Source: an archaeon
Lineage (GTDB): Archaea > Nanobdellota > Nanobdellia > Woesearchaeales > GW2011-AR15
DNA length: 64,000 nt
Assembly: GCA_018657065.1 (NCBI GenBank)
Contig: JABHXU010000005.1
Span: forward strand, 1 to 64,000
Reading direction: 5' to 3'
The translations under genes and the position numbers were made by a program. The notes below the pieces were generated by a model. That model had not been told where the DNA came from and made no database searches. It saw nothing but the letters and a program-made list of their open reading frames with translations. Shown here piece after piece: positions 23,285-32,269 of the stretch (its first letter is position 1; each line of letters begins with the position of its first letter).

Positions 23285-24546
23285 AAAGAAAAGAAGTTAA
23301 AAAAATTCTGTTAATACTTATAGTTTCTACTGTTCTTCTTTCATTGTTTCATATATTTCGATTTCTAAAAACAAGTCTTTTACCAATTTATGATCAATAT
23401 CTCTATAAAGATTTTAGTGTAATACTTCCTTTTATTGTAAGTATACTTAACATTTTAATTCTATATTTAATTTTAAGACAAATTTTAAAAAATGATTCTG
23501 AAAGGTTTTTTGTATTGCTTTTATTTATTATGTCTCCTATTTTTATTTTTGTTCATGGCACATTAAATAATATTTATTTTTCATTAACTCTTATATTACT
23601 AAGTGTTTTTTTAATCTTAAAAGAAAAACATTTTTTCAGTGTTTTTGTTTTTCTTGGCGCTTTTTGGGTAAATCAAAATTATGTATTTTTAATACTAATT
23701 ATTTTAACAATTTTTCTAGAAAGAAATATGGTGAAAAATAGCTTTTTTCCATATATTAGTATTGTTTTTTTAATTGGATTATTTACTACATTTAATAATT
23801 ACAACACTTATTTAAATTTACATTTAATAATTACAGACTTTATTTCAGATTTTGGTGCACAAATAGGTTTTGGTGTTTTCTCGCTGATTTTATTCTCTAT
23901 TGGAATCCTTTTATCTTGGAAACAAAAAGCTAAACATAGGATCTTTTATTTTTGTATGGTTAGTCTTTTTTTTATGTCATTATTTGACAAAGACACTTTG
24001 ATTTTTCTAAATATTTTTATTTCACTTTATGGAGGATTTGCATTATATTATATTTACAAACGAAAATGGTCTTCTGAAAATCTAAAAAATTATGTAATAA
24101 TTTTAATTATGTGTGGGCTAATTTTCACTTCAGGGTCATATATAAAGAAAATTTCTGACTCTGGACCTTTTGAATCTGAATATATTAGCTTAAAATGGTT
24201 ATCTAATTTAGCACCCGGTAAAGTTCTATCGGATTACAAATTTGGACATTTTATTCATAGTATAAGTAATTTTGATGTTTATTCAGATACAAATTATTAT
24301 TTATATTCTGATAAAAGTAGAATAAATTATTATACAAAAATATTTCAATCTAGAAATCTCGAAGAGATAATAAATTTTCTTGAAAACAACAACATAAAGT
24401 ATATTTGGATAAATCAAGAAATGAAAAATTCAATTTGGGAAACAGAAGAACAAGGAATTTTATTGATATTAAAAAATAGTAAACATTTCACTAAAATTTA
24501 TGATTATGAGGTCGAAATTTGGGAATTTAACAAACACTCAAATTAG
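23281..24546 (+). CDS. GT-C-like multi-span membrane protein
   Basis: The 421-residue protein has about ten membrane segments and a C-terminal soluble part containing EYISLKWLSNLAPGKVLSDY, like the 'W...L..gkvl' segment in the two GT-C-like proteins upstream. A clear acidic GT-C loop is harder to see (YDQYLYKDFSVILPF lies in loop 1), so catalytic activity is less certain. It is co-translated with the preceding gene (ATGA overlap) and may be its partner or a diverged copy. Its last 20 bases overlap the convergent thioredoxin-like gene. Confidence 0.6.
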   Translation: MKRKEVKKILLILIVSTVLLSLFHIFRFLKTSLLPIYDQYLYKDFSVILPFIVSILNILILYLILRQILKNDSERFFVLLLFIMSPIFIFVHGTLNNIYFSLTLILLSVFLILKEKHFFSVFVFLGAFWVNQNYVFLILIILTIFLERNMVKNSFFPYISIVFLIGLFTTFNNYNTYLNLHLIITDFISDFGAQIGFGVFSLILFSIGILLSWKQKAKHRIFYFCMVSLFFMSLFDKDTLIFLNIFISLYGGFALYYIYKRKWSSENLKNYVIILIMCGLIFTSGSYIKKISDSGPFESEYISLKWLSNLAPGKVLSDYKFGHFIHSISNFDVYSDTNYYLYSDKSRINYYTKIFQSRNLEEIINFLENNNIKYIWINQEMKNSIWETEEQGILLILKNSKHFTKIYDYEVEIWEFNKHSN

Positions 24547-25207
24547 TTTTTGTACATATTAAATTTAAAATTTCTTTTCGATCTTTAATTCCGCAATATG
24601 TTTTTCCTTCAATCACAGTGCAAGGAAGATTTGTCACATTATGATATTCTTTAAGAACTGCTATTGCCATTACATCTAAATCCACATCCAAAGAAAAAAT
24701 GGATATTTCTTCATCTATGTCTTTATTAATATCTGTTAAGACAAAAGATTGTGCATCACAATCACTACATTCTTTGGAATTCCCATAAAAATAAATTATT
24801 GTTACTGGCAAACTTGTATTACAAGACCTTTTCATCTTTTCATGAACTGAAAGGTAAAAAATTTGATTCACGTTAAATCTTTTTTTTTGAGTTTTGTAAA
24901 ATGGATCATCAAAAATATTTTTTGAAACTGACTCGTAAGAATCTAATTTTTTTCCTAGATCCCAGATAGATTTATCAAAATAATTTAATTGTGTTTCTAA
25001 TAATTCACAATTTTGAGATTCTCCAATCAAATCAGAAATTGCTGTGAATGCTTTCATATTCTCAATTTCATTAATCACTTCATCTCTTAAAGTATTAAGT
25101 TTAGCTTCTCGACTAGTGTTTAAAACTTCACTTGTAAAATAAATTAACCCAAATAAAAATAAAGTAACTATTCCTGCTATCCAAAATATATTTTTATCTA
25201 CTTCCAT
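24527..25207 (-). CDS. Membrane-anchored thioredoxin-fold protein with a CxxC motif
   Basis: The 226-residue protein has one N-terminal membrane anchor (IFWIAGIVTLFLFGLIYF, 7-24), a helical stem and a C-terminal domain of about 100 residues. The domain has IIYFYGNSKECSDCDAQSF, a CSDC pair in the position of a thioredoxin active site, and a later NLPCTVIEGK where thioredoxins have their cis-proline. This suggests a disulfide-handling protein facing the outside. The extra cysteines (NCEL, RSCN, TYCG, ICTK, SVC) may form structural disulfides. It is downstream of, and overlaps by 10 bases, a processive GT2 gene. Confidence 0.65.
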   Translation of the reverse strand: MEVDKNIFWIAGIVTLFLFGLIYFTSEVLNTSREAKLNTLRDEVINEIENMKAFTAISDLIGESQNCELLETQLNYFDKSIWDLGKKLDSYESVSKNIFDDPFYKTQKKRFNVNQIFYLSVHEKMKRSCNTSLPVTIIYFYGNSKECSDCDAQSFVLTDINKDIDEEISIFSLDVDLDVMAIAVLKEYHNVTNLPCTVIEGKTYCGIKDRKEILNLICTKTNLSVC

Positions 25208-26439
25208 TCAAATTCCCTCTTAAATATAAAGTTAAATATTGATGATATCCAAAAAACTTGATATAAAATAAAAAAAGGTAAAAATCCTATATATCCAATT
25301 AGTCTTTTTTTTATATCTTTATTAATGATTCTCAATCCAACAAAAGCTAATACTGCTGTTAAAATAAATGACGTTAAAATTAAAAGTCCAAATAAACTGA
25401 AAAAAGATAATAAATCAATTTCAACCTGCTTTAGTATTTGTAAAAAATTAAAATCTATTAATCTATAAAATGATATATCTTTAATGAGATTATTTATTGA
25501 AAGTATTGACGATAATATAAAAACTATAACACCGAGCAAAACAACAGCATAATTTAAAGGAATAAAATAACCAAAAATCCCTAATTTTTTATTAAAAATA
25601 ATATCTCTATGTTTAGATAGTGTTTGAAGTGCTCCTGTATACCATCTTCTTCTTTGTTTGTAAAGTCCTTTAAAATTTCTAGGAACTTCAGTATATACTT
25701 TTGTTGTTAAGCAACATCTAATCTTATATCCATATTTTTGCATTCTGTAAGCTATTTCTGAATCCTCAGTTATATTTTTTTCATCAAACCCACCTATTTC
25801 ATCAAACATACTTTTTCTAAAGACTGTGAATGGCCCTGGTGTTACATGAGCACTATCAAGTTTACAAAGAATCCCTATACTTAAAGACAAACCTACAGCA
25901 TATTCAATTTCAGTTATTTTTTGAAGAAGATTTTTTGGTTTAAGATCAATACTTACTGTTACTGCTCCAACTTTCTCATGAGAAAATTCTGGAAGAGTTC
26001 TTTTTAAAACATTTGGTAAAACAACTGTATCAGCATCCATACAAACAACGAATTCTCCTTTTGAAATTTTAATTCCTTGATTTAAAACTGCAGATTTTCC
26101 TTGATTCTTAAAATTATCAATAAATCTAATATTTTTAGATCCTTTTTTTAAATATTCTGTAATTTTTTTTGATGTTTGATCTTTACTTCCATCATTAATA
26201 ATAATAAATTCTAATTTTGGATAATCAATCTTTTTTAAAGACTTAAGAGTACTAATAATATTTTCTTCTTCATTATATGCGGGGACTATAACACTAACTA
26301 ATGGAAAGTTAGATTTTATTTGTGGTTTTTTTTCAAATAATTGATTTCTATATTTTAACACAAGTAAAATAAATAAAATTACAAAGTAGGTAGATATAAA
26401 CCACACAACATATATCATTAACTTTTGAATTAATTCCAT
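25198..26439 (-). CDS. Processive GT2 membrane glycosyltransferase (IcaA/BcsA-like)
   Basis: The 413-residue protein has an N-terminal membrane span, a GT2 domain (VSVIVPAYNEEENI, IINDGSKDQT, CMDADTVVLP, ITEDSEIAYRM) with the processive-enzyme motif QRRRWYTG, and four C-terminal spans. That is the organisation of poly-N-acetylglucosamine, cellulose and hyaluronan synthases, which polymerise sugars from UDP-donors and move the chain across the membrane. With a UDP-GlcNAc operon nearby, GlcNAc is a plausible donor, but this is inference. The TATA box lies within a perfect palindrome at 26459-26474. Confidence 0.85.
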   Translation of the reverse strand: MELIQKLMIYVVWFISTYFVILFILLVLKYRNQLFEKKPQIKSNFPLVSVIVPAYNEEENIISTLKSLKKIDYPKLEFIIINDGSKDQTSKKITEYLKKGSKNIRFIDNFKNQGKSAVLNQGIKISKGEFVVCMDADTVVLPNVLKRTLPEFSHEKVGAVTVSIDLKPKNLLQKITEIEYAVGLSLSIGILCKLDSAHVTPGPFTVFRKSMFDEIGGFDEKNITEDSEIAYRMQKYGYKIRCCLTTKVYTEVPRNFKGLYKQRRRWYTGALQTLSKHRDIIFNKKLGIFGYFIPLNYAVVLLGVIVFILSSILSINNLIKDISFYRLIDFNFLQILKQVEIDLLSFFSLFGLLILTSFILTAVLAFVGLRIINKDIKKRLIGYIGFLPFFILYQVFWISSIFNFIFKREFEWK

Positions 26440-26458
26440 TTAGTTTAGAGAAGATTTT

Positions 26459-26493
26459 AGCTTTTTAAAAAGCTTTAGGATAGATATATAAAT
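26459..26493. promoter_or_regulatory. Divergent promoters with a perfect palindrome over one TATA box
   Basis: AGCTTTTT and AAAAAGCT form a gapless 16-bp palindrome at 26459-26474, centred about 27 bases before the GT2 ATG at 26439. The plus-strand box ATATATAAAT (26484-26493) is about 27 bases before the ATG at 26516. Confidence 0.5.
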
Positions 26494-26515
26494 TTGACTA
26501 TTTTAATGCATTTTT

Positions 26516-27829
26516 ATGAAAAAATGGGTTTATTTCCTCTTAATTTTGTTTTTTCTCGTAAAAGTCAATTTAATTTTTAGATATCATGACACAAGATGGG
26601 ACGAGTCGGTTTTTATTGGAATGGGAAAATATATCTTTTCAGAAGGAGAAAGTGGCCTTTGGGAGAGTATTAGACCTCCTGGTCTTCCTTTGGTGTTTGG
26701 TTTATTTTGGAAACTTGGATTAAACTCTATAATCTTATCTGAGTTATTAAGTATATTTTTTGCTATGGGTTGTATTTATTTTACATATTTAATAGGAAAT
26801 GAGTTATATAATTCTAAAATAGGTTTTTTTTCTGCACTAATACTCAGTGTAACTCCTGTTTTTTTCTATTTCTCATCTTATGGATTTACTGGAATTCCTT
26901 CTACTTTTATGGCTTTAGTAAGTATTTATTTTTTTATTAAAAAAAGGTATTTTATTTGTGGTGTTTTCTCTGCAGCTGCACTTTTATTTCGATTTCCTCA
27001 AGGATTGCTCTTACCTATTTTTTTATTTTGGCTTTATATTAAAAACAAAAATAAAATAGTTTCTTTTATTTTAGGATGGAGTTCACTAGTTATTCCTTTT
27101 TTCATATTTAATTTATTCATGTATCAAGATATGTTTTTCCCATTTATTGAAGCATCTTTACATCAATCAAATATTGTATATTCTGTTGGAAGCAATACTT
27201 TTCTTGGTTTGATACATAATTATTCATTTTATATAATTGAAGGATTAAAACAAAATTTGCTTTTTATTTTTGGTTTATTTTATATTTTTAGAAAAAAATT
27301 CTTTATTCCTTTTTTATTATTTGCAGCTTATTTTACATATATAGTCAATAAACAAGTAAGATTTTTGCTAATATATGTTCCTTATTTAGCTATTATGGCA
27401 GGCTATGGAATTTACTTTATTTCAAAAAAAAGAAAATTTGTTCTGTTGTTTATTTGCCTTTTATTACTCCCTTCACTCTTAAGTATAAAAACTCAATATT
27501 TTTGGAGATCACATTATATACCTCCAGTTGATGAACTCCATAATTATTTTAATGATAAACAAGGAGTCTTGTTAACAACATACCCCACTCCTGTTGCATA
27601 TTCAAATATTAAAGTTATACCTTTTTATAATAATGTAAATGATGCTATTTCAATATTCAACAAAGAAAAAAACAATGTTAATTATATATTATATAGTAAT
27701 GATTTTTATCCTTGTTATAACAAAGATTGTGAAAAAAAGAAAGAATTTTTATTTCAAAGCATTAAGGGAGAATTTAATTTAATTGCAAATTATTCATTAG
27801 ATCAAGAATATCTAATTTTTAATAAATAA
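26516..27829 (+). CDS. GT-C family membrane glycosyltransferase (PMT/ArnT-like)
   Basis: The 437-residue protein has about ten membrane spans. The first loop, RYHDTRWDESVFIGMGKYIF then ESIRPPGLPLVFGLFWK, is the clearest GT39/ArnT-type motif in the cluster: an acidic WDE near the catalytic position and the conserved PPG-P segment. It would use a polyprenyl-phosphate sugar at the outer face of the membrane. Its soluble tail is short. The start is fixed by the TATA box at 26484-26493. Its last 11 bases overlap the convergent epimerase gene. Confidence 0.75.
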   Translation: MKKWVYFLLILFFLVKVNLIFRYHDTRWDESVFIGMGKYIFSEGESGLWESIRPPGLPLVFGLFWKLGLNSIILSELLSIFFAMGCIYFTYLIGNELYNSKIGFFSALILSVTPVFFYFSSYGFTGIPSTFMALVSIYFFIKKRYFICGVFSAAALLFRFPQGLLLPIFLFWLYIKNKNKIVSFILGWSSLVIPFFIFNLFMYQDMFFPFIEASLHQSNIVYSVGSNTFLGLIHNYSFYIIEGLKQNLLFIFGLFYIFRKKFFIPFLLFAAYFTYIVNKQVRFLLIYVPYLAIMAGYGIYFISKKRKFVLLFICLLLLPSLLSIKTQYFWRSHYIPPVDELHNYFNDKQGVLLTTYPTPVAYSNIKVIPFYNNVNDAISIFNKEKNNVNYILYSNDFYPCYNKDCEKKKEFLFQSIKGEFNLIANYSLDQEYLIFNK

Positions 27830-28763
27830 TTTTTTCATGTATGTTTTCTTCATACCATTTGACTGTTTTTTTAAGTCCTTGTTTTAATGTTGTTTGTGGT
27901 GTATATCTTAAGAGATTTTTTGCTTTTTCAATATTTGCTTTTGTTTTAAGTTGGTCTCCTTGTCTTGAAGGTTTTATTTCTAGTTTTGCCTTTTTACCTA
28001 TAATTTCTTCAACAATTTTTATTCCTTCACCAGTTGAATTTGATTCTTCAATTCCTAAATTAATTATTTCACCTATACATTTGTCTTTGTTTTTTAATAC
28101 TTGAATAAATCCTTCAACAATATCCCCTACATAAGTATAACTTCTTAAATGATATTGGCTTTGATCATAAAGTGGAAACGCTTTATCATCAAACATTGTT
28201 TTAATTAATTTCATGTATAATTTTTCGGGTCTTTCCCTAGGACCGTAAACTGAAAAAATTCTTAATGAGCATGCTGGAAAATTTTTATCTCTGTAATTTG
28301 CCATTATCAACTGTTCTGCTGCTAATTTTGTTACACCATAAATTGACGTTGGTTTAACCTCTGAATCTTCTGATCCAATAGCATTTTTTCCATACACTGA
28401 AGAGGTTGAAATATAAACAAAAAGTTTTACTTTTTCCCTAACAGCTTCAAGTAATTTTTGTGTAGCAACAAAATTATTGTTTAAATAATCTTCAAAAGAT
28501 ACTTTTGATGATATACCTGGTTGAGCAGCCAAGTGAAAAACTACTTCAACATCTTTAACAACATTATCTAATTCATCTTTTGTTAAATCTAAATTAAAAA
28601 TCTTAACTCCTTTTGTTTCAAGTGTTTTTGCGTTTAACTCTTTTAATTTAAAAGAATAATATGGGCTAAAACAATCTATTCCAACTACTTCTTTTCCTTC
28701 TTTAACCAGTCTTTCACAAAGGTGACTTCCAATAAATCCAGCTGCTCCAGTTACAAGTATCAT
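27819..28763 (-). CDS. NAD-dependent sugar epimerase/dehydratase (GalE/WbpP-like)
   Basis: The 314-residue product begins MILVTGAAGFIGSH, the Rossmann NAD motif, with STSSVYG, the catalytic pair in IYGVTK (YxxxK) and RIFSVYGPRERPEK, typical of UDP-glucose or UDP-N-acetylglucosamine 4-epimerases and 6-epimerase relatives. An upstream in-frame start at 28811 would overlap the SMR gene by 52 bases; the ATG at 28763 overlaps it by 4 (ATGA) and follows GGTGG, so it is preferred. It supplies an isomerised nucleotide sugar to the glycan pathway. The exact substrate is not decidable. Confidence 0.88.
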   Translation of the reverse strand: MILVTGAAGFIGSHLCERLVKEGKEVVGIDCFSPYYSFKLKELNAKTLETKGVKIFNLDLTKDELDNVVKDVEVVFHLAAQPGISSKVSFEDYLNNNFVATQKLLEAVREKVKLFVYISTSSVYGKNAIGSEDSEVKPTSIYGVTKLAAEQLIMANYRDKNFPACSLRIFSVYGPRERPEKLYMKLIKTMFDDKAFPLYDQSQYHLRSYTYVGDIVEGFIQVLKNKDKCIGEIINLGIEESNSTGEGIKIVEEIIGKKAKLEIKPSRQGDQLKTKANIEKAKNLLRYTPQTTLKQGLKKTVKWYEENIHEKIIY

Positions 28764-29104
28764 CTTACCACCAAAAAAGATCCAATCATTATTAAAACTA
28801 TCCCTGTCCACTTTAATTTTGTCATTTTTTCATCTAAATACCACATAGAAACAATTGAAATAAAAATATAACTAAGTGAACTAAGAGGGTAAACTACAGA
28901 CAACTCTCCATAAGGCAAAGCAAGTAAATAAAAAATTGTTGAAGAACCAAATAAAACCAATCCAAAAATTACTTCCAAATTATTTTTCCACTTCTTTAAA
29001 TTAAAAGTTAGCTTTGATGATCCTTTTTTTAAGAAAAGAGAACCATATCCTCCTAAGATTATCCCTGGAATTAAATATAATAAAATATATACTAAGTTTA
29101 TCAT
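28760..29104 (-). CDS. SMR/EamA-half membrane protein, likely one half of a lipid-sugar flippase
   Basis: The 114-residue protein has four membrane segments with the SMR-like pattern: GIILGGYGSLFLKKGSS at the start and GELSVVYPLSSLSYIFISIV in segment 3, ending LKWTGIVLIMIGSFLV. It lies directly after a second SMR-like gene (stop and start overlap at 29104), like the ArnE/ArnF pair that flips undecaprenyl-linked aminosugar. Between AglB and an epimerase, a heterodimeric flippase for a lipid-linked sugar is the best inference; drug efflux is the alternative. Confidence 0.75.
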   Translation of the reverse strand: MINLVYILLYLIPGIILGGYGSLFLKKGSSKLTFNLKKWKNNLEVIFGLVLFGSSTIFYLLALPYGELSVVYPLSSLSYIFISIVSMWYLDEKMTKLKWTGIVLIMIGSFLVVR

Positions 29105-29445
29105 TATTTACCGCCTCTTTGGATTAAAAAAACTCCTCCAATTATAGTTGTAATTCCTGAGATTTTTGAGAAAGAAATAGATTCATTTAAAACATAAACT
29201 GAGATCATAGTAACCCAAATAAATGTTAAAGAAACTATAGGATATAATGTATTAAGTTCACCAAACCTTAATGCATACACAAGTAAAAATGCTCCTATTG
29301 CATAAAAAAAAAGACCAAATATTAAATTGTAATTTAAAAAAAGGTCTAAATTAAAAACTAATGTCTCTGATGCTTTTTTAAAAAAATATTGACCGGCTGC
29401 TGTAAAAATTGTACATATCAGCATTAGGATAATTCCTTTCTTCAT
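29104..29445 (-). CDS. SMR/EamA-half membrane protein, partner of the adjacent one
   Basis: The 113-residue protein has four membrane segments: IILMLICTIFTAAGQYFFKKASE, then GELNTLYPIVSLTFIWVTMI, then KISGITTIIGGVFLI. It is clearly homologous to the 114-residue neighbour but diverged from it, as expected for an obligate heterodimer. Its ATG overlaps the end of aglB by 4 bases and its stop overlaps the next ATG. Membrane flippase function is inferred from the pair and its place behind the oligosaccharyltransferase gene. Confidence 0.75.
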   Translation of the reverse strand: MKKGIILMLICTIFTAAGQYFFKKASETLVFNLDLFLNYNLIFGLFFYAIGAFLLVYALRFGELNTLYPIVSLTFIWVTMISVYVLNESISFSKISGITTIIGGVFLIQRGGK

Positions 29446-32240
29446 TTTTCCCAGTTAACTGACCAAGTAATAATTCTACTTCCGGTAACATCTGTAACAT
29501 CATGAAATTTGTTAAATCCTTCCAATCCCACCCCATTATAATAAAATAATCGAGTAAACATACTTCCTGTTAATTCTGGAGTCATAAATAAAACTCTATT
29601 ATCAGGTAATATTGCAATACCATATCCTATTTCATTTCCTTCATAATCTTTAACATTAAATTTTCCATCTTCAATATAAGCCAAATTATTTGGTCTATAT
29701 AATTCTCCATTAGCATTCGTGTATGCTTCATTTGAAGTAAGATTAATTAACATTGGAATGTTTGGAGGTAATTGACAAATTAATGTAGAATTATCTCTTC
29801 TTGAACAACTAGCAAAACCTCCATAGCTTGGCCAAGGCGCTATCCAATCATTTATATCTCTATCTGTAGATAATGCACTTAACTCATAATATAGTTTTTG
29901 TGCTTCTTTATCTTCATAATTTAATTCAGATTTTAAAGATTCAACAAAAGAGATTACATCATTTCCCTTATAATATTGATAAATTTTAGCTCTCTCAAAA
30001 TTCCAACTCCCAAAATGAGCCCAAACACCTGATTTTCCAACCATATCACCGCTAGTAATATAGTAGTTTTCTGGAGGTTCACAATAAAAATATTCTAATA
30101 TTTCTTTTGTATGTGATTCATTTGTAATTTTTAATAATTCTTTTCTAGCATCATCTTTTGATAATGATAGAATTTTATATGTAATTTCAACACTTTTTTG
30201 TGTATCTTTTACAATAGAATATATTTCAGCTTCTGCTTTTGTCCCACCACAATCAAGCATTCTAAGTATTGCAATTGCCTGATCTTCATCTTCTGTAAGG
30301 AGTGTTTTTCCTATCCAATGCGCTTGTTGTTTATTTTGAGATGCACCATCAAACGTTACTTTCCTATCTGCCCAATATTTAAACCAATGTCCAAAATCCC
30401 ACCATGAGTTAATTATTGCATCTGGTTCTGCTTCATTATCTATTTTTGTTAATGTTCCAACCCAGGCATCATTAATACTAGGTACGTATCTCTGAGCTGT
30501 TTCTACTCCTCCTTTAATTGGTTGAATTAAAATCATTAATGCAATCATTGCACCTATTACTTTAGGAATCATAGCGTTCATATCTAGTGAACTCCCAAGC
30601 ACATCTGATATTTTCTTAACTAATTCTCCAATAACAACTGAAAATGAAATAACAAATGCAGGAATAATTAATAGGATAAATCTAATTCCCTTGGTTGACG
30701 CATATATTGTTGCCATAAACCAAATTGTCATAAGAATTGAATGTATGGGGTCTAATTCATAATCAAAAATTAATGAAAGTAATATACCTATGACCAAAGG
30801 TAATGAAATTAATACTAAAAGTAAAATTAAATTAATTGCGTTTGACCTTGCTAAATCAACAAAAATAGTAAAATATAATGTAGATAGTCCTAAATAAATA
30901 TAACTAATGTACTTATTTTTTGAGTTAAACTTAATTAAATTAAATATTGTCCCAAGAAGAGCCAAAACAAGAGCTAATTTCCCACCTAGACTACTTATAA
31001 TTTGATCCATGTTTGCTGAATTCATCTCAGCAACAGTAGTATAAACATTAGGCCATAATGCTATACCATGTGATGCAGCTTTAAGATTTACAATTCTTAA
31101 CGGATTAGTAAACACATCTAAAAGCATTGATGCATCCGAGAATACTGATAATGATATATATGACATAACTAAAAATACTCCAACCAAAATAAGCGTATTT
31201 GTAGTTTTTTTGTTATCAAATACGTTTTTATTTTTTAAAATATCTCTTCCAATTGTATATCCTAAATATGCTGCACATACAATTATTATAAATAAAAACA
31301 TAAACCACCAACCAGACCAAGCGAAACTATATAGTCCAACTAAAAAACCTGTTATAGCCGCGTAAATTGCAGTAAATTTATTATTTTTTGAATCAAAAGC
31401 ATAAAATACAAATAACATTATTAATAGTGGAAAAACTGCATTAACAATATCATTATCTGATCCTAATGATCTACTTAATACAGTTGGATTAACTGTAACG
31501 AGAACTGATGCAACAAGCCCAGCAAGATTTCCTGAAAGTTTTTTCCCAATTAAAAATGCTGCGATTATTGCTAAAAAAGATAAAAACATAGGTGTGTAAT
31601 ATGCTGCGCCCATTATACTAAAACTTGAATTAAATATCTTGACAAATTTATATAACCAGGCTTCAATATAAGGATATAAATTTGATAATAATGGTCTTCC
31701 ATCTGGCGCAGACATCCTCATATCATAAGCAACTCCTTCAATTCTTTCGTCTGCAATGTCTCCTTTTTCAACAATATTTCTAGCATATCTTAACCAAAAA
31801 TAAGAATCAATATCTCCTAAATATGTTTCACCAGATTCATCTTTAAATCTTTGTTTGAGTCCATCTGCTTGCTGCAAAGCTAATTGATCTATTTGAGCTT
31901 TATTTTGAGCAATTTGTTTATTAAATTCTTCGTTAATTAGAGGTTCTTTGTTCTCTGGTGGTAAATTAGGATATTGTGAATTAATTTGTGAAGCTATATC
32001 ATTTCTAATATAATTATATATTGATTGTCTTCCCCATTCTTCAGTTATACCTAATTCTGTTGGAATAGAACGAATATAAACAGAAAGTGTCAATGGAATT
32101 ATAAGTAAAAAAAGAGTAATTACTAAATTTAAGTATTTATTTGATTGATTCTTTGGTTTTTTTGAATTAGTTTTATTGTTTGAAAATAATTTTCCTATAA
32201 AAGAAAAGTCTAAAGTAATATCATCTTGTTTTCCCACCAT
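29442..32240 (-). CDS. aglB: Oligosaccharyltransferase AglB (STT3 family)
   Basis: AglB moves a glycan from a dolichol carrier to Asn in N-x-S/T of exported proteins on the outer face. From the ATG at 32240, set by GGGGGT upstream, the protein has 932 residues, 12-13 membrane spans and a C-terminal globular domain. Diagnostic motifs are the first acidic loop YLGDIDSYFWLRYAR (near 145-160), the second acidic motif SDNDIVNAVFP, and the catalytic NSWWDFGHWFKYWADR. WWDFG replaces the more usual WWDYG. An unusually polar first loop of about 90 residues (NSQYPNLPPENKEP and on) precedes the DxD motif. It follows secY by 29 bases. Confidence 0.95.
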   Translation of the reverse strand: MVGKQDDITLDFSFIGKLFSNNKTNSKKPKNQSNKYLNLVITLFLLIIPLTLSVYIRSIPTELGITEEWGRQSIYNYIRNDIASQINSQYPNLPPENKEPLINEEFNKQIAQNKAQIDQLALQQADGLKQRFKDESGETYLGDIDSYFWLRYARNIVEKGDIADERIEGVAYDMRMSAPDGRPLLSNLYPYIEAWLYKFVKIFNSSFSIMGAAYYTPMFLSFLAIIAAFLIGKKLSGNLAGLVASVLVTVNPTVLSRSLGSDNDIVNAVFPLLIMLFVFYAFDSKNNKFTAIYAAITGFLVGLYSFAWSGWWFMFLFIIIVCAAYLGYTIGRDILKNKNVFDNKKTTNTLILVGVFLVMSYISLSVFSDASMLLDVFTNPLRIVNLKAASHGIALWPNVYTTVAEMNSANMDQIISSLGGKLALVLALLGTIFNLIKFNSKNKYISYIYLGLSTLYFTIFVDLARSNAINLILLLVLISLPLVIGILLSLIFDYELDPIHSILMTIWFMATIYASTKGIRFILLIIPAFVISFSVVIGELVKKISDVLGSSLDMNAMIPKVIGAMIALMILIQPIKGGVETAQRYVPSINDAWVGTLTKIDNEAEPDAIINSWWDFGHWFKYWADRKVTFDGASQNKQQAHWIGKTLLTEDEDQAIAILRMLDCGGTKAEAEIYSIVKDTQKSVEITYKILSLSKDDARKELLKITNESHTKEILEYFYCEPPENYYITSGDMVGKSGVWAHFGSWNFERAKIYQYYKGNDVISFVESLKSELNYEDKEAQKLYYELSALSTDRDINDWIAPWPSYGGFASCSRRDNSTLICQLPPNIPMLINLTSNEAYTNANGELYRPNNLAYIEDGKFNVKDYEGNEIGYGIAILPDNRVLFMTPELTGSMFTRLFYYNGVGLEGFNKFHDVTDVTGSRIITWSVNWEK

Positions 32241-32269
32241 TATAACCCCCAAAAGATGTTGTTAAATTT

